Made by a program: the position numbers and the translations under genes. A stretch of DNA of 64,000 nucleotides from assembly GCF_003076455.1 (NCBI RefSeq), contig NZ_CP020918.1, forward strand, positions 310,001 through 374,000. Direction: 5' to 3'. This document shows positions 52,982 to 61,710 of this stretch, one piece after another. How positions within the stretch are numbered: position 1 is the first letter of the stretch; each line of letters starts with the position of its first letter. Origin of the DNA: Flavobacterium faecale. Its GTDB lineage: Bacteria > Bacteroidota > Bacteroidia > Flavobacteriales > Flavobacteriaceae. The notes under the pieces are model-generated. The model did not search any database. It saw nothing but the letters and a program-made list of their open reading frames with translations, and had not been told where the DNA came from.

Positions 52982-53482
52982 ATGAAACAAATTAAAACTT
53001 TATTAATTGCTGCACTATTTATTTTCGGAGCAAGTCAAACTATGAACGCACAAGCAAAAACAGCTCACGTTGATGTAAGTGAAATCATGGCCAAAATGCC
53101 AGCAATGCTTGATGCTCAAAAGCAACTTGAAAAACTAAGTGGTACTTATGATACTGACTACAAAAAGATGGTTGAAGAATACCAAGCAAAACTAAAAAAA
53201 TACGAAGCAGAATCGGCTACAGTAACTGATGCAGTTAACGGTGACCGTTCAAAAGAAGTGCAGGATATGCAAAAGAGAATTGTTGACTTTAGAGACAACG
53301 CTCAAAAAGAATTACAACAAAAAGAATCTGATATTGTAAAACCATTAATGGAAAAAGTGAGAGCTTCAATCCAAAAAGTTGGAAAAGCAAAAGGTTTTCA
53401 ATATGTTCTTGACGGATCTACTTTATTACTTGCTGATGGTCCAAACATCACAGCTGACGTAAAAAAAGATTTAGGTTTCTAA
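52982..53482 (+). CDS. OmpH/Skp-like periplasmic chaperone (short form)
   Basis: The 166-residue protein is of standard length: signal peptide to about residue 23 (MNAQ) and the OmpH helical domain with VDVSEIMAKMPAMLDAQKQLEKL, long tentacle helices, and AKGFQYVLDGSTLLLADGPNIT at the end. It follows the long OmpH gene by 21 bases and is a paralogue without the tail. Confidence 0.9.
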   Translation: MKQIKTLLIAALFIFGASQTMNAQAKTAHVDVSEIMAKMPAMLDAQKQLEKLSGTYDTDYKKMVEEYQAKLKKYEAESATVTDAVNGDRSKEVQDMQKRIVDFRDNAQKELQQKESDIVKPLMEKVRASIQKVGKAKGFQYVLDGSTLLLADGPNITADVKKDLGF

Positions 53483-53507
53483 AAAACGACTTTTACAAAA
53501 AAATTAT

Positions 53508-53548
53508 ACCGTTCCTTTTCTACCCAGAAATTGAACGGTTTTTTTTTG
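53508..53548 (+). terminator. intrinsic terminator after the OmpH genes
   Basis: ACCGTTC (53508-53514) and GAACGGT (53533-53539) form a 7-bp stem with a long loop, and a nine-T run follows. It ends the bamA-OmpH-OmpH transcription unit. Confidence 0.8.
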
Positions 53549-53580
53549 AGTAGTGAATAGGAATTTTAAAATAGAGCGAC

Positions 53581-53588
53581 TAACTTTG
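53581..53588 (+). promoter_or_regulatory. -7 box very close to the murI start codon
   Basis: TAACTTTG fits TAnnTTTG perfectly and ends five bases before the murI ATG at 53594, so the transcript would start at or very near the start codon. No TTG at -33 distance is visible. Confidence 0.5.
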
Positions 53589-53593
53589 TGTAG

Positions 53594-54370
53594 ATGGACA
53601 ACAACAAACCGATAGGTATATTTGATTCTGGAATAGGCGGTACTTCGATCTGGAGTGCTATCCATGCCCTGTTACCAAATGAACAAACAATTTACCTGGC
53701 TGATAGTAAAAATGCTCCTTATGGTCAAAAATCAAAACAAGAGATAATTGATCTTTGTATCAAAAATACCGAATTCTTATTACAAAGAGATTGCAAACTT
53801 ATTGTTGTAGCCTGCAATACTGCTACTACAAATGCAATAAAAGAGCTTCGTGAATTGTATCAAGTACCCTTCATCGGAATTGAACCTGCCATCAAACCAG
53901 CAGCTTTAAACTCTAAGACGCAAGTTATAGGCATATTGGCCACACAAGGAACCTTGTCAAGCGAATTGTTTACACAAACAGCAGAAAAATTTCAATCCAC
54001 AAAAATAATTGAACAAGTTGGCCATGGATTAGTCCAATTGATTGAAGCTGGTGAAATGAATTCACCTGAAATGTATGCACTTTTAGAATCTTATTTACAA
54101 CCAATGATCACGGCAGACATTGATTATTTGGTTTTGGGCTGTAGCCACTACCCTTACCTCATACCACAGATAAAAAAGATACTTCCAGAGCACATTCATA
54201 TCATAGACTCGGGAGCTGCGGTAGCCAAGCAAACACAGAAAATACTGGAAACAAAAATAGGGTTCACCACTTCAAAAAGTAGCAAACCCTTATTTTATAC
54301 CAATACCAATCCCGTGGTATTAAAGGATATCATTGGAGGACATTATAATGTATTGGAAAAAAATTTTTAA
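53594..54370 (+). CDS. murI: glutamate racemase
   Basis: MurI provides D-glutamate for peptidoglycan. The 258-residue protein has IGIFDSGIGGTSIW with its Asp and Ser, catalytic Cys74 in VVACNTATTNA, and catalytic Cys183 in LVLGCSHYPYLI. APYGQKS is also conserved. The short 5' region and -7 box suggest a leaderless or nearly leaderless transcript. It is tail-to-tail with the minus-strand gene that ends at 54372. Confidence 0.95.
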   Translation: MDNNKPIGIFDSGIGGTSIWSAIHALLPNEQTIYLADSKNAPYGQKSKQEIIDLCIKNTEFLLQRDCKLIVVACNTATTNAIKELRELYQVPFIGIEPAIKPAALNSKTQVIGILATQGTLSSELFTQTAEKFQSTKIIEQVGHGLVQLIEAGEMNSPEMYALLESYLQPMITADIDYLVLGCSHYPYLIPQIKKILPEHIHIIDSGAAVAKQTQKILETKIGFTTSKSSKPLFYTNTNPVVLKDIIGGHYNVLEKNF

Positions 54371-54371
54371 T

Positions 54372-55607
54372 TTAATCGAATTTTCTTTTGACAAACCAAA
54401 GTCCATCTAAACTTAAATTAAGTGATATTTTGTGATAATTCTCTTTGATTAAGCCGCTGGTTATGCTTCCTTTTTGACCATAAGAATAAGAAACATTCAA
54501 CCTTGAGAACATATTATCCAAAGGAATCGAAACTCCAACTGATACTGCTACATTTCGAATTCTTTTACCTTCTATCTCTAGATAACCCGTATCATAATTA
54601 AATCCTGTAGAATATTTCATTCGATCAAAATAAGAGCGACCTTGCTTAGCACGCTCAAATGAAAGTCCTGCTGCAAATTTATCTTGGTTTAAAAACAATC
54701 CGTAAGAATCGGATTGATTGGTATTTGACCAAAAACTCTTTGAATAATCCGCTGTAAAACTAAAATTCTCTTTGAAAACTTTACTAATTCCGAACCCTAT
54801 TTCTAATGGCATCTTGTAATCATCAGAGTCCAAAGTAAGATCAGTTGCTACCACTGTAGATCCTGCTGAACTAGTAGAAGTGATTGTACCTGTTTTTGAT
54901 GCATTGATAGTAGTTGGTGTTTTGATAGTTGTAGCAATAGTAAGAGTAGAATCAACCTCAAACTGTGATCCTACCGTCATTCGAACACCTCCATAATTGG
55001 AATTTTTTTGAATATTTAATAATGAATTCGAAACAAAATAATTCTCATTAACGGCTGTATTTCCAAACAATACAGATCCTTTTGCTCCAACAGACCACTT
55101 TGGGCTTATTCGATAGCCGTATGAAACATCAAAATCATTTAGTCCGCCCGTACCTGTAGCGCCATATATGTAACTCTCGTTACTATCTTTTATATCTAAG
55201 GCTAGATTTGAAATAGTATATGAACTACTAGAATATGGTTTTAAAGCGACACTTACACCCGATCTTTTACTAATTGGAAATGCAAAAGCGATATGCGAAA
55301 ATTGCATATTGTTCCGGCTTTCTTTAGTAGAAACATCCTGGTAACTTGTCGAAATTGCTTTTCCCCCTACGTCGAGTAAAAAATGATTTTGGTACATAAA
55401 TCCCAATGCAGCGGGATTCAAACTGTTAATAAATTTATTTGTAGGCAAAGCACTTCCTGATGATCCTATTGCAGGCAAAGAACCATAATCTGCCTCATAT
55501 TCTGACCCCAAACCAAAAAGGGAATAAGGTGAACTAGAAATGCTTTGGGCATAATTTGTCTCGCAAAGCAATAGTAAAAAAGCAATCAATATTATTTTAA
55601 TTTTCAT
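54372..55607 (-). CDS. outer-membrane beta-barrel protein, FadL/OMPP1-like
   Basis: The 411-residue protein has a signal peptide (1-20, ending YAQ) and begins SISSSPYSLFGLGSEY, with NSLNPAALGFMYQN near residue 63, characteristic of the OMPP1/FadL-like barrels of Bacteroidetes. The rest is beta-strand rich and ends in the basic sequence LWFVKRKFD. It is immediately downstream of the DUF4270 gene (no gap), so the two are co-expressed. The transport substrate is unknown. Confidence 0.82.
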   Translation of the reverse strand: MKIKIILIAFLLLLCETNYAQSISSSPYSLFGLGSEYEADYGSLPAIGSSGSALPTNKFINSLNPAALGFMYQNHFLLDVGGKAISTSYQDVSTKESRNNMQFSHIAFAFPISKRSGVSVALKPYSSSSYTISNLALDIKDSNESYIYGATGTGGLNDFDVSYGYRISPKWSVGAKGSVLFGNTAVNENYFVSNSLLNIQKNSNYGGVRMTVGSQFEVDSTLTIATTIKTPTTINASKTGTITSTSSAGSTVVATDLTLDSDDYKMPLEIGFGISKVFKENFSFTADYSKSFWSNTNQSDSYGLFLNQDKFAAGLSFERAKQGRSYFDRMKYSTGFNYDTGYLEIEGKRIRNVAVSVGVSIPLDNMFSRLNVSYSYGQKGSITSGLIKENYHKISLNLSLDGLWFVKRKFD

Positions 55608-56930
55608 CTAGTAAGAGATATAATAGAGTTTTAGTTGTAATTTATTTTCTTTGCTAGCTTGATCGGCAAGCACTACCCTGTTTACACCTTTGGTTAGATT
55701 AGGTAGTACAAAAAGTAACGAATACTGCTGATCAGTCACTCTCAGCAACTCACTTTGAAGAAACGAACCAACAGAAACCGTGTAACCAATTGTTTCGTTA
55801 AACTCATCTTTTTTAGTATTTAAAATGGCGTAGGCTGCAGCACCTGAAGAAGTTGTCAAGGAACTTTTAATTCGATTTAAATGATCGACTACATAAACTT
55901 GTAGCGAATCAGGCAAGGGATAATTATCTGTATACGTACCGTTTGCCGGCTTTATTGTAAGCTGTGCATCAACAATTACTCCGTTGGTATACAATCTTTT
56001 CAACTGTTTAATATTAGGTATCTCGACTCTGCAAGCAACTCCTGTACCCGATTGTATATAACTTTTATTACCCGTTTTTAAGCTTGATAAGTTGAGTGTA
56101 GAGCTTGGCAGATCACTTATAACTGTACCCGTTTTGTCCAATTTAAAGTTATTAAACTGCTTTGCGGCATCAGTTATATTAAAAGTCTTAACCAAAGAAG
56201 TTTCACTCTCCGATGGTGATTTGGAATAATAAAGGCGTAATTCACTAGCCAAATTAAAGCCCATGACTGAGGATGAATTTCCTGCCGTTGGAGTAATTAC
56301 AAATCCTTTAAAATATTCAACAAATTCATCTGAATTCGCTATTTGGTTACTTCTTAACTTTTGAAAAAGGGCTCTACCAAAGACGGAACTCAAAGCTACA
56401 GATACAGAATCTTGACTGTTTGGTTTCGGTTTATAAGATACTGTTCCTAAAATTTCAGCATCGTACGTCAGGTTAGAATCGTTATGAAAAGTACCATCTT
56501 CTAGAGTGGCCTTTACATTTTGTTGTAGTCTATGAATATCAAATGAATGTACTTTCAGCGTATCTCCGTAATAATACCTATCCAGTTTCATCACCATTCT
56601 AATGGAATCAAATACATAACTAGACCCATCAGTGTCTGATGAAGTAGCATTGATAGAATAACTATCTCCTGTAAGTTGAAAATAACTTTTCGCCTCTACT
56701 TTTCCAAATATAGGGTCGGTATAGCTTCCAACTGCAATGCGCAAGCGACTAGAGGTTACCAAGGAATCAATTTGAATCGTAGACACATTTACTGCGAAGG
56801 TATCTACCAAAATAACATTATTATTGGTTTGAAGGAATTCAGAACCAACTACAAAATTACCTGCATCAATATCCGAATCACACGAAATAGCGATAACCCC
56901 TAATATCAATAGTAAAAAACGTTTGTACAT
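55608..56930 (-). CDS. DUF4270 family lipoprotein
   Basis: The 440-residue protein has a lipobox at Cys17 (AISC) and the DUF4270 pattern: ASKS/QFELT-like strands (SYFQLTGDSYSI) and several beta segments, with FKGFVITPTAGNSSSVMGFNL in the middle. The family is secreted or anchored in the outer membrane in Bacteroidetes; function not known. Its last codon abuts the start of the next gene. A -7 box (TATATTTG) lies at 56951-56944 on the minus strand. Confidence 0.85.
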   Translation of the reverse strand: MYKRFLLLILGVIAISCDSDIDAGNFVVGSEFLQTNNNVILVDTFAVNVSTIQIDSLVTSSRLRIAVGSYTDPIFGKVEAKSYFQLTGDSYSINATSSDTDGSSYVFDSIRMVMKLDRYYYGDTLKVHSFDIHRLQQNVKATLEDGTFHNDSNLTYDAEILGTVSYKPKPNSQDSVSVALSSVFGRALFQKLRSNQIANSDEFVEYFKGFVITPTAGNSSSVMGFNLASELRLYYSKSPSESETSLVKTFNITDAAKQFNNFKLDKTGTVISDLPSSTLNLSSLKTGNKSYIQSGTGVACRVEIPNIKQLKRLYTNGVIVDAQLTIKPANGTYTDNYPLPDSLQVYVVDHLNRIKSSLTTSSGAAAYAILNTKKDEFNETIGYTVSVGSFLQSELLRVTDQQYSLLFVLPNLTKGVNRVVLADQASKENKLQLKLYYISY

Positions 56931-56943
56931 ATCACTTTTTGAA

Positions 56944-56951
56944 CAAATATA
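56944..56951 (-). promoter_or_regulatory. -7 box of the DUF4270-OMPP1 pair
   Basis: On the minus strand TATATTTG matches TAnnTTTG 13 bases before the start codon at 56930. No clear TTG at the -33 position. Confidence 0.45.
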
Positions 56952-57134
56952 AAGTAGAGCAAATCATGACACCTAATAACTTATACTAATGTGACTAAAC
57001 TGTCTATGAAAAGCACCATTCGCTCTACAAACATCAATAGAAATAGCTTAACGAATCCGACTGCTAAAACAGCCAATTAGTCTATGAAAAAAGCGGTTCT
57101 ATATATCTTCTTTTTTTAAAAATATTTATACCGC

Positions 57135-57142
57135 TACTTTTG
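57135..57142 (+). promoter_or_regulatory. -7 box of the barrel-Kelch-LytTR operon
   Basis: TACTTTTG matches TAnnTTTG 17 bases before the ATG at 57160. It would start a transcript with a very short leader that covers the following five genes. No -33 TTG seen. Confidence 0.45.
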
Positions 57143-57159
57143 GCCTAATAGTTTCATTC

Positions 57160-57996
57160 ATGACAAAAAATTTATTTATCAACTTCCTATTTATGATTAC
57201 CACCACTTTCATATCTGCTCAAAATAGTGTCATCATTGATGCTACTATTGGTACGCAGTCAACTGGTGATTTTAATAAAAATGAGAAAAACATTAATATC
57301 ACGAGCAGTCATGCGCTAACCACCACTACTGCAATTAACAACGCTGTAGAATATACCAATACCTCGTTCAATATTAAGACGGTGTGGAACAATGCTATAG
57401 AACAATTGAATAACCTTCAAAAAGTATCCTATACACTTGGAGTTAAACAATCTTTATCAAGTCAATGGTCGATCCAGGCAAATATAAATCCTGTAGCTGC
57501 CTTTAAATCAAATTTTAAGACTTCAGAAATCATACTATTAGGCGGACTTGGTTTAGAGCATTCCTTTAGTCCAAAAACACAATTAACTGTCGGACTACAA
57601 CGAAATACCTATTTTGGAAAAAAACAAATACTACCTACAGTTACATTACATCATCAAATAAGCAACAGCATCAATGTAGATCTAGGTTTTCCGTCAACGC
57701 AATTTTCTTATTCGAATAATCCTCATACGACTTTTAGACTTTCGACACAAATCCAAGGGAGTTATTATACCATCACCCCTCAATTACAAGATAGTAACTC
57801 AAATTCAACGTTACAACTTTCGACCATAAGTTCATTAGTTGAATTCGAAAGAAATATTGATTCAGATTGGTTTTTGACTTTTAAAGGAGGATATCAGAAC
57901 AACAGTACATTTAAATTGACAGAAAGCAATACAGTTACCAATCATAACAACACCGAAGGCCTTATTGCTGCCTTTGGAATTAAATACAAACTCTAA
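57160..57996 (+). CDS. outer-membrane beta-barrel protein of the LytTR operon, possibly DUF6268
   Basis: The 278-residue protein has a signal peptide (to about residue 20, SAQ) and alternating polar/hydrophobic strands throughout, ending in FGIKYKL, typical for a small barrel. I think it belongs to the DUF6268 family, though that is not certain. It is the first gene of a five-gene run leading to a kinase/regulator pair; the next gene starts 15 bases after its stop. Confidence 0.68.
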   Translation: MTKNLFINFLFMITTTFISAQNSVIIDATIGTQSTGDFNKNEKNINITSSHALTTTTAINNAVEYTNTSFNIKTVWNNAIEQLNNLQKVSYTLGVKQSLSSQWSIQANINPVAAFKSNFKTSEIILLGGLGLEHSFSPKTQLTVGLQRNTYFGKKQILPTVTLHHQISNSINVDLGFPSTQFSYSNNPHTTFRLSTQIQGSYYTITPQLQDSNSNSTLQLSTISSLVEFERNIDSDWFLTFKGGYQNNSTFKLTESNTVTNHNNTEGLIAAFGIKYKL

Positions 57997-58011
57997 TACA
58001 ATTACATAATT

Positions 58012-59004
58012 ATGAATATTTTCAGAAAAAGTTTTCTACTTACAACCCTATTAATAGGTGCCACATTTATCAGCTGTAGTTCAGACGACTCAACAGAATT
58101 AGTTGGAAACTGGATTAAGAAATCATCCTTTGACGGACCTGCACGTTCAAATGCTACGAGTTTTGTAATCGGCGACTTTGCATATGTTACCACAGGATAC
58201 ACAGGAGACGAGTACCTTAATGACATGTGGTCATACAACTCAACAGGTGATTATTGGGAACAAAAATCAAGTTTTACAGGTGTAGCAAGAAGCGCTGCCT
58301 CAGCTTTTGAGCTTAACAGCAAAGGGTATGTAGGACTTGGATATGATGGAACCAATAGATTAAAAGATTTTTATCAATATGACCCTGCCCTAAATCAATG
58401 GACTAAAAAAGCTGATTTCGCTGGATCTGCTCGTTATTCTGCAGTTGGTTTTCAAGTAGGTGGTAAAGCTTATTTTGGAACAGGTTATGACGGAAATTAT
58501 CTAAAAGATTTTTACCAATACGATGCAACCGCAGATTCATGGACACTTGTTAGTGGATTTGGTGGTAATAAAAGAAGAAATGCTGCTGTTTTTGTAATCA
58601 ATGACAAAGCATATTTAGGAACAGGTGTAAACAGTGGAGCATATCAAACTGACTTTTGGGAATTTAATCCTGCGACTGACGTTTGGACTAAAAAAAGAGA
58701 TTTGGATGACGATGAAGAGGATCACGATACTTACTTAATAACAAGATCAAATGCAGTTGGATTTGCAATGAATGGCTTAGGGTATATTGGTTGTGGAGAA
58801 TATTCGAAAACTATTTGGGAATACAATCCTACCACCGATATTTGGAATGAAAAAACAGCTCTTGAAGGATCTGCTAGAACAGATGCTATCGGGTTTTCAA
58901 TCAACCAAAGAGGTTTTATTTTACTAGGAAAATCAGGAACATCTTATTTTGATGATGCCTGGGAATTCAAACCACAAGACGAACAATCAGATGACGACAA
59001 CTAA
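58012..59004 (+). CDS. Kelch-repeat lipoprotein
   Basis: The 330-residue protein has a lipobox at Cys22 (FISC) and six Kelch blades, each with a turn like GTGYDGNYLKDFYQYD and a W-x-K motif between blades. The fifth blade has an acidic insertion (LDDDEEDHD). A six-bladed beta-propeller in the periplasm or at the outer membrane is expected, acting by binding. The next gene begins inside its last codons (14-base overlap). Confidence 0.88.
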   Translation: MNIFRKSFLLTTLLIGATFISCSSDDSTELVGNWIKKSSFDGPARSNATSFVIGDFAYVTTGYTGDEYLNDMWSYNSTGDYWEQKSSFTGVARSAASAFELNSKGYVGLGYDGTNRLKDFYQYDPALNQWTKKADFAGSARYSAVGFQVGGKAYFGTGYDGNYLKDFYQYDATADSWTLVSGFGGNKRRNAAVFVINDKAYLGTGVNSGAYQTDFWEFNPATDVWTKKRDLDDDEEDHDTYLITRSNAVGFAMNGLGYIGCGEYSKTIWEYNPTTDIWNEKTALEGSARTDAIGFSINQRGFILLGKSGTSYFDDAWEFKPQDEQSDDDN

Positions 59005-59353
59005 TATAAATACTAACAGCTTCTGGAATTTTTTCCAGAAGCTGTTTCTTGGTTCAAAGCAGTTGCAAATAGTAGCACTAGTATTATTTACAACTCTATT
59101 TATTGCTTGCAACAAGCAGCCAAATACTACCTTAGCAAGTATTAAAACACCAACAGGTTGGGGATATACTATTAGCCATAATGACAAAATAATTATCAAA
59201 CAAAGCATCATTCCTGTTATTGATAAAAACGTTAGTTTTCGATCAGAAAAAGACGCATTAAAAGTTGGTCAACTGGTTATAGAAAAATTGAACAACAATT
59301 TATCGCCCACGATAACCAAAAATGACTTAAATTTATTGTCGATACAATTATAA
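58991..59353 (+). CDS. DUF4907 lipoprotein
   Basis: With the ATG at 58991 the protein is 120 residues. It has an N-terminal hydrophobic segment and a lipobox at Cys40 (LFIAC). The DUF4907 core is TPTGWGYTISHNDKIIIKQSIIPVI, then FRSEKDALKVGQLVIEKL. The start overlaps the Kelch gene by 14 bases and the stop touches the kinase start (TAA then ATG), so all are translationally coupled. DUF4907 genes commonly follow Kelch genes in Flavobacteria; the role is unknown. Confidence 0.84.
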   Translation: MTTTNINTNSFWNFFQKLFLGSKQLQIVALVLFTTLFIACNKQPNTTLASIKTPTGWGYTISHNDKIIIKQSIIPVIDKNVSFRSEKDALKVGQLVIEKLNNNLSPTITKNDLNLLSIQL

Positions 59354-60421
59354 ATGAGGCAAGATCAAATTAAAAATACAAATTCGAACCAAATAATGAT
59401 TCATTTCGTTATTTGGTTTTTGTTTATCATGGCGGCTTCACTTCCGTTTTATGAGAGTAAATCAAATATCAATAGTGATTTCTATTTTCAATGGATATCG
59501 GGTATAGGATTATTTTATCTCAACTTTTACTACCTAGTACCAAAACTTCTTTTACAAAAAAGGCTTTGGGAATACCTCTTATTACTGCTTTCGATTATTA
59601 TTGTATTAGTTATTGTTCGTATTACCTTTTTTCCACATGAAGCACCGCCGGATGAAGGTGTCAAAATAATGACGACCAACGGAAAAACGATTTTAAGACG
59701 AAGACCACCTTTCTTTAGGAAAGCGCTTCCTGCTTTATTTTACCTTTTTATCACTGCAGGCAGTACCGTAATCAAAACATTGTCTGAGTTTTACAATGAT
59801 CAGCAAAATAAACTACTTGCAGAGACAAATAGAACAGCTACAGAGCTAACCTATTTGAGAAAACAAACCAATCCACATTTTCTATTCAATGCCTTAAATA
59901 GTATTTATTCTTTAGCCTATCAAAAATCAGACAAAGTACCCGATGCAATTGTCACTCTGTCTGAAATGATGCGTTATATGCTTTATGAGACCGATAATAG
60001 TACGGTCTTCTTGGAGAAAGAGCTCAACTATATCAAAAATTATATTGATCTACAAAAACTGCGTTTGAACAATATCGAAAATATTTTCGTGAATATTCAT
60101 GGCAATACCGCCGACAAACAAATTGAGCCTTTACTGCTCATTGATTTTGTCGAAAACGCTTTTAAATATGGAACTGATTATAAGGGAGTTGCTTTTGTAA
60201 AAATCAAAATCACAATAGAAGAGAATAATCTTGATTTTTGGATCGAAAACAAAATGCAAGAATTTCATAAAGACCCGAAAAACTCAGGTATTGGTTTGAG
60301 TAATATTGAAAGCCGACTTAATTTATTGTACCCCAACGCACATCAATTAACAACGTTGGAGTCTGATGATAATTATACTGTACACTTAAAACTAAAATTA
60401 GACCACATACTTAAAAAGTAG
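59354..60421 (+). CDS. LytS/YehU-type sensor histidine kinase
   Basis: The 355-residue protein has four or so transmembrane helices (about 13-32, 44-62, 72-91, 124-143) and a His_kinase domain with His175 in TNPHFLFNALNSIY. The ATPase has DFVENAFKYG and GIGLSNIESRL. No extracellular sensor domain is visible, so the signal may come through membrane segments or the preceding periplasmic lipoproteins. It is followed by its LytTR partner 36 bases downstream. Confidence 0.9.
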   Translation: MRQDQIKNTNSNQIMIHFVIWFLFIMAASLPFYESKSNINSDFYFQWISGIGLFYLNFYYLVPKLLLQKRLWEYLLLLLSIIIVLVIVRITFFPHEAPPDEGVKIMTTNGKTILRRRPPFFRKALPALFYLFITAGSTVIKTLSEFYNDQQNKLLAETNRTATELTYLRKQTNPHFLFNALNSIYSLAYQKSDKVPDAIVTLSEMMRYMLYETDNSTVFLEKELNYIKNYIDLQKLRLNNIENIFVNIHGNTADKQIEPLLLIDFVENAFKYGTDYKGVAFVKIKITIEENNLDFWIENKMQEFHKDPKNSGIGLSNIESRLNLLYPNAHQLTTLESDDNYTVHLKLKLDHILKK

Positions 60422-60456
60422 GTATCTTTACCGTAATCTGAACTAAAAATAAAAAT

Positions 60457-61173
60457 ATGAGATGTGTAATTATTGATGATGAACCCTTAGCGGTAGAATT
60501 GATAAAAGGATTTGTAAGCAAGATTGAATCTCTTGAACTTATTCATACCTTCAATAATGCGATTGATGCTATTTCGATTATCAATCAAACAGCTGTTGAT
60601 TTGATTTTTTTGGATATCGAAATGCCTCATTTCTCAGGAATTGATTTCTTGAATGCCATTGACAAAAAACCGTTAGTGATTTTTACCACTGCTTATGAAA
60701 ATTATGCTGTAGAAGGATTTAATTTAGGTGCCGTAGATTATTTAGTAAAACCTATTCCATTCAATCGCTTTTTAAAATCGGTTGCGAGAGCACAGCAACT
60801 TCACAATCCTATTCCGGCCACTGTTTTAAATTCAAATGCTATTTCGGCACCAGAATTAGAACAGGATTTCATGTTTGTAAAAGCCGATTATGAGAATATA
60901 AAATTGAATTATTGTGATATTTTATATATCGAAGGTTTAAAAGACTACGTGAAGATTTACACCACAGATCAAAAGTACACACTTACTTTGATTAGCCTTA
61001 TAAAATTGGAGCAAAATCTTAGCAGTAAAGGGTTTGCTAGAATTCATAGATCGTACATCATCAACATTAAGCATGTTAAATCGGTACAAAAAAACAAAGT
61101 ACTAATTGATGATAAACGTATACCAATTAGCGAAAGCTACAAAACTGCTTTTTTCGAAAAAATAAACATTTAA
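60457..61173 (+). CDS. LytTR-type response regulator
   Basis: The 238-residue protein has a receiver domain (1-120) with VIIDDEPLAVELI, phosphoacceptor Asp53 in LIFLDIEMPHFSG, and the switch Lys in DYLVKPI. The DNA-binding LytTR domain (about 135-235) has ILYIEGLKDYVKIYT and FARIHRSYIINI. It is the regulator of the upstream LytS-type kinase. Its stop overlaps the end of the gamma-carbonic anhydrase gene by four bases (tail to tail). Confidence 0.93.
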   Translation: MRCVIIDDEPLAVELIKGFVSKIESLELIHTFNNAIDAISIINQTAVDLIFLDIEMPHFSGIDFLNAIDKKPLVIFTTAYENYAVEGFNLGAVDYLVKPIPFNRFLKSVARAQQLHNPIPATVLNSNAISAPELEQDFMFVKADYENIKLNYCDILYIEGLKDYVKIYTTDQKYTLTLISLIKLEQNLSSKGFARIHRSYIINIKHVKSVQKNKVLIDDKRIPISESYKTAFFEKINI

Positions 61174-61694
61174 TCTTCGGGTTCCACTTTGTACCAGCTG
61201 GAGTACAAAACGTAATTATTTGCAATACGCTCCACTTCTCCTGAAAAATCAGATTCCGACAACTCCTTTACCTTTTTGGCAGGAACACCTGCCCAAATAG
61301 AACCTGAAGTTACAACCGTATTTTGAATAACTACGGCTCCGGCAGCAATGATTGAGTTGCTCTCTACTACACAATTATCCATAACTATTGCTCCCATTCC
61401 TATGAGCACGTTATCATGTATCACACAACCATGCACCATAGCATTGTGACCAATAGAGACGTTATTCCCAATAATAGTTGGATACTTTTGATAGGTACAG
61501 TGTATAATAGCACCATCCTGAACATTCACTTTATTACCAATTTTAATATAGTTTACATCACCACGAATCACGGCATTAAACCACACACTACATAGCTCAC
61601 CAAAAACGACATCACCAACGATTGTTGCATTTTCGGCAACGAAGCAGTCCGCAGGGATTTGCGGTGTTTTACCATTAATTGTTTTAATTAGCAT
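61170..61694 (-). CDS. gamma-carbonic anhydrase family protein
   Basis: The 174-residue protein is a left-handed beta-helix of hexapeptide repeats. The zinc-binding histidines His65 (IIHC), His83 and His88 (GHNAMVHG) are all present, so an active metal site is likely. Related to YrdA/CaiE/PaaY. It lies 16 bases after the SprF-like gene on the same strand. Confidence 0.9.
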   Translation of the reverse strand: MLIKTINGKTPQIPADCFVAENATIVGDVVFGELCSVWFNAVIRGDVNYIKIGNKVNVQDGAIIHCTYQKYPTIIGNNVSIGHNAMVHGCVIHDNVLIGMGAIVMDNCVVESNSIIAAGAVVIQNTVVTSGSIWAGVPAKKVKELSESDFSGEVERIANNYVLYSSWYKVEPED

Positions 61695-61710
61695 CTAGGA
61701 CTCTTTTAAA

